A stretch of 11,866 bases of DNA from Monoraphidium neglectum. Its lineage: Eukaryota; Chlorophyta; Chlorophyceae; Sphaeropleales; Selenastraceae. The stretch is taken from contig NW_014013183.1 of assembly GCF_000611645.1 (NCBI RefSeq), positions 1 through 11,866 of the forward strand, written 5' to 3'. Positions 8,901 through 11,866 of the stretch are shown in pieces (position 1 is the stretch's first letter; every line of letters begins with the position of its first letter). The position numbers were made by a program, and so were the translations under genes. The notes beneath the pieces were generated by a model. The model had not been told where the DNA came from. It saw only the letters and a list, made by a program, of their open reading frames with translations, and ran no database searches.

Positions 8901-10900
8901 TCACATGTGACAAACACTCATGAACCTTGATGCAGCTGAGCGCAACCGGATCACCTGCGGATGCCTCTGCCCTCCCCAGCTCCAAACCCCCCAATCTCCA
9001 CCCTCTGCATCGCCGAGTCTGCGTCCACACTACCCGCCCGCTCTCGCCGCCACCCAACCCGCTCTGACCCGACCCAATCCCCCCCACCCCCCTCCAGATC
9101 GTGTCCGGCCTGCTTGGCCACGGCTACTGTGGTCCGGGCGACCTGATTCGCCTGCTGGCCGACCCCAACCTGCCTTCCACTACGTCCCGCGCCGGCTCTG
9201 GCGCGACGCCCACCTCTGGGGCCGACCGCCACGACAGCGGCGTGCCCAACAGCGAGCGCGAGTGCCTGCAGCGGTGAGCCGCTTTGGCTTTCAAAGGCGG
9301 GCAACGAAGAGGGCGCGACGGGCGTGGGTTGGTAATTCAAGGGCGGCTTTGCTGTTGCCACTCACACGTGCAGGAGCGTCCTGGGATTGCACCCCCATGT
9401 TTCTGCCCTGCCGTGTCCCCGCTACCACTCCCACACTGCACTTTTGACCTGCCCCTCCCGTTGCCCCCCTCCGGCTTCTCCCCTGCCCTAGCCTGCTGGT
9501 GGGGGCGATGGTCGCCCTACCAGAGGACCTGTGCAACGCTCTTCTGGTCCTGTCGCTGCTGCCGGCGCCCTTCTCATATGAAGACGCCGCGCAGCTTCTC
9601 GCGCACCCCGCCAGCGGCGTGCAGCGCCGCGGCCTGCTGCGGCGGCTGGTGGCGGTCGGGCTCATGGAGTGGCAGCCGGGGAGGCGGCTGTACAGCCTGC
9701 CAGGGGCGGTCAGGGAGGCGGCGCTCGTGCTGGCGAATTCGCTGGGTGGGTGGCGCATCGCAGTGATGCCACAACCCCCAGCTTGCTGGCCGGCTATCAT
9801 TGTGCTCATCCTTGCGCCTCCCTGGCAAGCGTGGCCTTGTGACTCTGCTCGTCACCGTCCTGTTGCAGCACAGTCGCATGTGCCGTTTTCCAGCGTGCCT
9901 ATCTCGCAGCCGTTGCGATTCATCAACCGCTGCGCCTCGCCCTCGACCCGTTTGACCGCGTTTGACCGCAGGGATGGAGTACGCCGAGTCGCGCAGTTCG
10001 TACCTGCGGCACGTCATACTGTGCGTCAAGGGCGGCGCGGTGGCGCTGTTTGAGGCTGGCCACCACCTGGCCGCTTTTGTGGCATGGCAAATGTACCAGG
10101 TACGCCGCGGCTCGCGCCGCCCTGGCTGTCGAGCGGCCTGTTTGTGTCCCCAGTGTGCGCGTTCAGAAGCGTTGGCAGGGGTAAGGCCGCTCTGCAAATA
10201 TCCATGGCGCGTGCACTGCACCCAGCTTGCCAAGCTGCAGGGGCAAGGCGGCACGCGCAGCTGTTGGCGCCCTGCCTTGACGGCGGTCACAACCTTCTGT
10301 GCGCCGGGAATCACGCGCTAGTGACCTGGCATCGTCAACCTTGTGCGTGCCCTCTCTCTTGGCTTTCCAGGTCCATGTATCCCAGATCGTCTCCTCGGCG
10401 CTGTCCCAGGGCGTCCGGGAGGAGGAGCTGCCGCTGCTGACAGACCTCCTGTGGGACGCGCTGCCCCTCATGACGCGCACGTGCAGCGGCAACCTGCTGC
10501 AGGGTGAGTCAGCGATCAGAGGCTCACCCCCTGCCGGCGGACATGAGGCTCGGCTCGCACCCACCCAACCAGCCCCAGGAATGGCCCTCACGCCGGCAGG
10601 GTCCGACAAGCAACCAAAGCGCCCCCGCCCTTCACCCAGCGCCCCAGGGGCGCCACCGGTTTTGGGTTAGCCCACTCATGGTTGACTGGCTCATCAACAC
10701 GCGATGCTCCCTTGCTCACCGACGCATTGGCCGCACCCCCAGGGTTCTGCCAGAAGCTCCTGGACAAGGCCACGCTGCTGGACCGACGCGTGGACGTGTC
10801 GCGCGTGGGCACCATGTTTGGGGCCCTGCTGGCGGAGGCGGGTGAGGAGGCCCTGTGTGTGCAGGAGTGTGTGTGTAGGAGTGTGTGTGTTTACGAACAC

Positions 10901-10935
<35 letters not shown>

Positions 10936-11866
10936 TGTGCACGTGTGCACATGTCTGCGCCTGCATGCCTGGTTCTGTAAGCTTGAGTGGGGGTGGGTGT
11001 GAGGGTGAGTTGTAACTGGTCGGGTACAGGTACGTTTGGGATCTGACAACTCCCAGTCTGGCGCGAAGCTGACATCTCCTGCGGGAGCGTGCCTCTGGTC
11101 TCCTGAGCCAGGAGGGTGCCCAGCCGCTGCCTCGAGCAGGCCTCCCAGGATCAGCCGGCCCGTCAATCGCGTTGCGGCCCCACCCGTGTCCCCGCGCCCC
11201 GCCACGCCCCTGCCCCCAGGCGCGTTCCGCCGCGCCGAGCCGCTGCTGCGCAACGCCCTGGAGCTGATGTGGCGCGAGCTCCGCGGCCCGCACCCCTACA
11301 CCGCCCGCTGCTACGCCGTGCTCGGCGCGATGCTGGCGCGGGCCGGGAAGCTGCAGGAAGCCGCCACGCAGCTGCAGCAGGCCGTGGAGATCATGCAGGT
11401 GGGGCGCCGCCTCGGGGGCTGCTTCGAGGCGCCTTTGGGCCCTGTGCGCTGCATCGACCTACCAAGCTTTCCAGACAGTCTCCTTCTATATTTCAAGCGA
11501 GTTTTGGGACCGCTGCAATCAAGGTTTGGCCTGATTTCCGGGATTTCTTCTCCCAACTCGCCCCTTGAAACCTCAGGTGTTGGCCGGGGTGAGCAACCGC
11601 GGCAGCACCAACGGCGGCGACTCCAGCTTTAATGCGGACGCCGCCGCCGCGGCCGCCGCGAGCGGCAACTCTGTGTCGCAGGCCGCCGACGCCGCGGACG
11701 CGCTTGGCGTCCTCCGCGCGGCCCGCAGCAGTGGCAGCGGCGGCCTGCTGCCCTCCGGCGTCGCCGCGCGGCTGCTGCCGGTGCTGCTGCAGCTGGCGGA
11801 GGTGCGGCGGCGGCAGCGGCGGTTCGCGGATGCGGAGGGGCTGTGCAGGCGCGCGCTGGGCGTGGC
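2914..11866 (+). CDS. SAM - four-helix-bundle-like - STAND NTPase (NB-ARC-type) - winged helix - TPR protein, NLR/APAF-1-like, 3' partial
   Basis: Join: 2914-2959, 3033-3157, 3379-4121, 4290-4751, 4988-5186, 5378-5869, 6155-6304, 6543-6719, 7140-7199, 7450-7603, 8108-8292, 8492-8635, 8797-8850, 9098-9273, 9492-9745, 9972-10099, 10371-10503, 10743-10841, 11220-11398, 11577-11866. All phases agree and no stop occurs over 1,416 codons. The start was chosen for its ACCATGGG context and because it creates an acylation-type N-terminus. Domains by residue: MGICTSK 1-7; SAM 33-96; Gln/Ala/Ser-rich linker 97-283; four-helix-like region 305-494; Gly/Ser linker about 575-660; W-rich helical linker 668-760; FxxR lead-in 799-803; P-loop 829-836; degenerate Walker B 901-909; sensor region 935-962; ARC1 980-1003; winged helix 1056-1138; TPRs from about 1228 onward. 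Family knowledge: STAND proteins are signalling switches that oligomerise on activation. Inference: a membrane-associated NLR-like protein, perhaps for immunity or cell death. The key nucleotide-binding residues look replaced. The end of the gene is not in the window. Confidence 0.85.
3033..3157 (+). other. exon 2: N-terminal half of SAM domain
   Basis: Residues 16-57. Trp34, then PDDVASWV (36-43) and [10 protein letters not shown] (48-57), match helices 1-3 of a SAM domain (W..edV..WL...gL..y). The donor CAG|GTGTGT is in phase 0. Intron 2 (3158-3378) separates the SAM halves at a place where joining restores the family pattern exactly. Confidence 0.85.
3379..4121 (+). other. exon 3: C-terminal half of SAM plus low-complexity linker
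   Basis: Residues 58-305. [15 protein letters not shown] followed by GV and [12 protein letters not shown] completes the SAM (IdG..LL.Lt...l...Gv..G.r..ll..i..L). SAM domains mediate homo- or hetero-oligomerisation. Residues 97-283 are a Gln-rich then Ala/Gly/Pro-rich linker with little predicted structure. A basophilic phospho-site-like RRHSAS lies just before residue 284. The exon ends with [20 protein letters not shown] at the start of the next helical region. The donor is GTGAGC at 4122 (phase 2). Confidence 0.85.
4290..4751 (+). other. exon 4: helices 1-3 of a putative four-helix bundle with a Gly/Ala insert
   Basis: Residues 306-458. Two amphipathic helices (about 306-327 and 332-354, with Cys338, Arg339 and [10 protein letters not shown]) are followed by a Gly/Ala/Pro-rich insert (356-434). 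Then comes a third helix, [20 protein letters not shown] (438-457). The order and the 'L..A...F.' pattern of the third helix resemble the N-terminal bundles of MLKL, fungal HeLo and plant RPW8/MCAfunc proteins. This is a by-eye comparison. The donor is CC|GTGAGT (phase 2). Confidence 0.75.
4988..5186 (+). other. exon 5: fourth helix region
   Basis: Residues 459-525. [19 protein letters not shown] (460-478) with [16 protein letters not shown] (479-494) continues directly from exon 4, like the MLKL segment after the third helix where a short loop leads into a long amphipathic helix. [10 protein letters not shown] ends the exon in phase 0 at donor GTGAGG. The acceptor (TCCGGCAG at 4987) is preferred over the CAG near 4804 because only it keeps frame and helix pattern. 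Confidence 0.78.
5378..5869 (+). other. exon 6: helical segment, Gly/Ser/Arg linker and W-x-x-F-W motif
   Basis: Residues 526-689. [20 protein letters not shown] and [20 protein letters not shown] are likely helical. Residues about 575-660 are a Gly/Ser/Arg-rich linker with an imperfect internal repeat around [10 protein letters not shown] and [10 protein letters not shown]. The end, VPWREFW (676-682), begins the next helical domain. Symmetric phase 0 at both ends (acceptor AATGCAG, donor CAG|GTGCCT). Confidence 0.8.
6155..6304 (+). other. exon 7: helical linker domain; probable GC donor
   Basis: Residues 690-739. [20 protein letters not shown], then [12 protein letters not shown] (718-729), continues the VPWREFW unit. 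The layout of helix, loop and 'vTl..l' strand is EF-hand-like in rhythm, but I cannot name a family. The frame requires a phase-0 end. CAG|GCGCGT at 6305 is a GT-type donor with C for T, so intron 7 is probably GC-AG. A GT at 6299 (GCA|GTGCAG) would also keep frame and drops only Val-Gln. Confidence 0.65.
6543..6719 (+). other. exon 8: linker before the NTPase
   Basis: Residues 740-798. [14 protein letters not shown] is helical and is followed by a Ser/Gly/Ala-rich stretch ending GLHYFPE, which leads into the conserved region just before a STAND P-loop. The donor is GAG|GTGGGT in phase 0. Confidence 0.72.
6720..7139 (+). other. intron 8, stop-free and in frame
   Basis: This 420-nt GT-AG intron has no in-frame stop and is a multiple of three, so retention would insert 140 residues before the NTPase. 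The encoded stretch is Cys/Pro/Arg-rich with no domain, which favours real intron status. It contains TATATA at 6931-6936. I see no other feature in it. Confidence 0.65.
7140..7199 (+). other. exon 9: micro-exon, FxxR lead-in to the STAND NTPase
   Basis: Residues 799-818. [15 protein letters not shown] resembles the FVGRexEL..L motif found immediately before the P-loop in STAND/AP-ATPase proteins. It is 60 nt in symmetric phase 0. The acceptor is CCCCTCAG and the donor CAG|GTGGGT. Confidence 0.78.
7450..7603 (+). other. exon 10: P-loop (Walker A, Lys to Arg) of the STAND NTPase
   Basis: Residues 819-869. The strand NLVVVI runs into [10 protein letters not shown] (829-838). This fits GxxGxGK[ST] except that the Lys is Arg835. 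The following helix [14 protein letters not shown] and strand [12 protein letters not shown] match the 'f.dGvywvdL' strand of bacterial and algal STAND proteins. The donor is GCAG|GTGCGC (phase 1). Confidence 0.85.
7604..8107 (+). other. intron 10, with a long TG-rich tract
   Basis: A 504-nt GT-AG intron, phase 1 at both ends (Gly870 is split). More than half of it is a degenerate TG/TGCATG microsatellite, listed separately. The 3' part (about 8060-8107) is a C/T-rich tract ending CCCCCAG. Confidence 0.8.
7618..7890 (+). repeat. degenerate (TG)n / (TGCATG)n microsatellite
   Basis: Alternating purine-pyrimidine sequence on the sense strand, with long TG runs, CGCGCG at about 7661-7668, and TGCATG repeats around 7768-7785 and 7850-7868. 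Such sequence can adopt Z-DNA. Threonine/histidine/cysteine-rich frames across it are by-products of the repeat. Confidence 0.85.
8108..8292 (+). other. exon 11: degenerate Walker B region; probable GC donor
   Basis: Residues 870-931. It follows the STAND order: helix, 'lGl...p', LLAWLESR (889-896), then the strand [11 protein letters not shown] (901-911) where family members usually read LLVLDN/LLVLDD. Thr906 and His907 occupy the acidic positions, with Asp909 two residues later. The exon ends ...LVDRMLQ at CAG|GCGAGC, a GC donor. An alternative GT at 8307 would pair with the acceptor at 8499. Confidence 0.75.
8492..8635 (+). other. exon 12: sensor-1 region of the STAND NTPase
   Basis: Residues 932-979. 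[12 protein letters not shown] (935-946), then [15 protein letters not shown], matches 'h.vlvTSR..L....h.L.pLs..eA..lL' of STAND proteins. The TSR/TTR Arg that contacts nucleotide is Asp here. The 144-nt exon is in symmetric phase 0, with donor GAG|GTGGGG. Confidence 0.72.
8797..8850 (+). other. exon 13: ARC1 GxP-like micro-exon
   Basis: Residues 980-997. [18 protein letters not shown] matches 'a..i...C.GlPLal', as in APAF-1 and plant NLRs, with Met993 where Pro is usual. It is 54 nt in phase 0. An acceptor at 8694 would also keep frame and add 34 residues. The 8796 acceptor is preferred because it joins exon 12 to the motif at the spacing seen in APAF-1-like proteins. Confidence 0.65.
9098..9273 (+). 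other. exon 14: ARC1 helices and Ser/Thr-rich loop
   Basis: Residues 998-1055. [20 protein letters not shown] completes the ARC1 four-helix unit. Residues about 1020-1045 are a Ser/Thr/Gly/Asp-rich loop before the winged helix. The acceptor CCCCTCCAG is preceded by a long C-rich tract. The donor is CG|GTGAGC (phase 2). Confidence 0.8.
9492..9745 (+). other. exon 15: winged-helix domain (ARC2)
   Basis: Residues 1056-1140. [20 protein letters not shown], then [15 protein letters not shown] (1102-1116) and [13 protein letters not shown] (1122-1134), is the STAND winged-helix pattern 'l..Lsvlp..f....a..ll...ll..Lv..gLl....y.lhd.vre.a'. The MHD/LHD-like position reads Leu-Pro-Gly, so the conserved His-Asp is missing. 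The donor is CTGG|GTGGGT (phase 1). Confidence 0.82.
9972..10099 (+). other. exon 16: helical region after the winged helix
   Basis: Residues 1141-1183. [14 protein letters not shown], then [18 protein letters not shown], matches the helical bridge between winged helix and TPRs in bacterial and algal STAND-TPR proteins (R...yyl.......g......l..e..nl..al.w). The donor is CAG|GTACGC in phase 0. Confidence 0.78.
10371..10503 (+). other. exon 17: helical repeat region
   Basis: Residues 1184-1227. [14 protein letters not shown] and [18 protein letters not shown] are amphipathic helices consistent with degenerate TPR-like superhelix. The acceptor CTTTCCAG and donor CAGG|GTGAGT (phase 1) are strong. 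Confidence 0.78.
10743..10841 (+). other. exon 18: TPR region, first recognisable unit begins
   Basis: Residues 1228-1260. [15 protein letters not shown], then [16 protein letters not shown], where the last segment is helix A of a TPR completed in exon 19. Acceptor CCCCCAG, donor GCGG|GTGAGG, phase 1 at both ends. Confidence 0.8.
10842..11219 (+). other. intron 18, with a TG tract
   Basis: A 378-nt GT-AG intron that interrupts a TPR between helices A and B. It contains a TG-rich tract (listed separately) and ends in a C-rich tract CCCCTGCCCCCAG. I see no other feature in it. Confidence 0.8.
10854..10952 (+). repeat. (TG)n microsatellite in intron 18
   Basis: Runs of TG on the sense strand with CGCGCGCG in the middle and CACGTG twice. 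Its composition and orientation match the tract in intron 10. The Thr/His-rich antisense frames across it are artefacts. Confidence 0.82.
11220..11398 (+). other. exon 19: kinesin-light-chain-type TPR
   Basis: Residues 1261-1320. [27 protein letters not shown], then a second unit [20 protein letters not shown] with QQAVEI. Small residues at TPR positions 8, 20 and 27, the 42-residue period and the 'hP.ta' linker mark the TPR_10/TPR_12 type. TPRs usually form the ligand-sensing or scaffolding part of STAND proteins. The donor is CAG|GTGGGG in phase 0. Confidence 0.88.
11577..11866 (+). other. exon 20 (continues beyond window): Ala-rich insert and next TPR
   Basis: Residues 1321-1416. It opens with [19 protein letters not shown], then an Ala-rich run ([15 protein letters not shown]) and a Ser/Gly-rich stretch. 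[20 protein letters not shown] with [12 protein letters not shown] is another TPR. The low-complexity insert separates successive TPR units. The frame is still open at the window end. Confidence 0.82.

Noticed and set aside
1..11866. Bacterial features: operons, Shine-Dalgarno sites, CRISPR arrays, insertion sequences, tRNA/rRNA genes
   Set aside because: Intron structure shows a eukaryotic nuclear gene. I found no spaced direct-repeat array, terminal inverted repeats with transposase, or cloverleaf.

Overview
The window looks like nuclear DNA of a eukaryote with a GC-rich, intron-dense genome. Genes are cut by 70-500 nt introns with GTGAG/GTGCG-type donors and (T/G)CAG acceptors. Two introns carry long TG-rich tracts, and the coding exons hold Ala/Gly/Gln-rich runs built from GC-rich triplets. 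This pattern fits a chlorophyte green alga best. That assignment is inference from style only, because no taxonomic marker is present.

Layout. Positions 2-52 may be the last 16 codons of an upstream plus-strand gene. Positions 53-2913 hold no gene I can support. The first 2.1 kb is very GC-rich and contains a cluster of perfect GC-rich hairpins. The next 0.75 kb is less GC-rich and probably carries the promoter and 5' leader of the main gene. From 2914 to the window end there is one large plus-strand gene, resolved here into 20 exons that splice in one consistent reading frame (1,416 complete codons in the window). Its 3' end lies beyond the window.

The predicted protein has, in order: an N-myristoylation/palmitoylation-type start (MGICTS); a SAM domain (residues about 33-96); a Gln/Ala/Ser-rich linker; a helical region whose pattern resembles the cell-death four-helix bundles of MLKL/HeLo/RPW8 (about 305-494); a Gly/Ser-rich linker; a second helical linker with a W-x-x-F-W motif (about 668-760); a STAND/NB-ARC-type NTPase (about 799-1003); a winged-helix domain (about 1056-1138); and kinesin-light-chain-type TPRs (from about 1228 off the window end). 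This is the architecture of an NLR/APAF-1-like signalling switch with a candidate membrane anchor and a candidate pore-forming or signalling effector domain.

The most striking point is that the nucleotide-contacting residues of the STAND core look replaced in every motif I can align by eye. Walker A is GPNGSGRS (Lys to Arg), the Walker B acids read LTHTD, the sensor-1 Arg is absent, the GxP Pro is Met, and the MHD-like position reads LPG. The fold-defining hydrophobic pattern is kept. The protein may therefore be a nucleotide-independent (pseudo-)NLR. Two introns appear to use GC rather than GT donors. The exon chain, SAM, NTPase fold, winged helix and TPR are well supported by the sequence. 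The four-helix bundle and the functional conclusions are inference.
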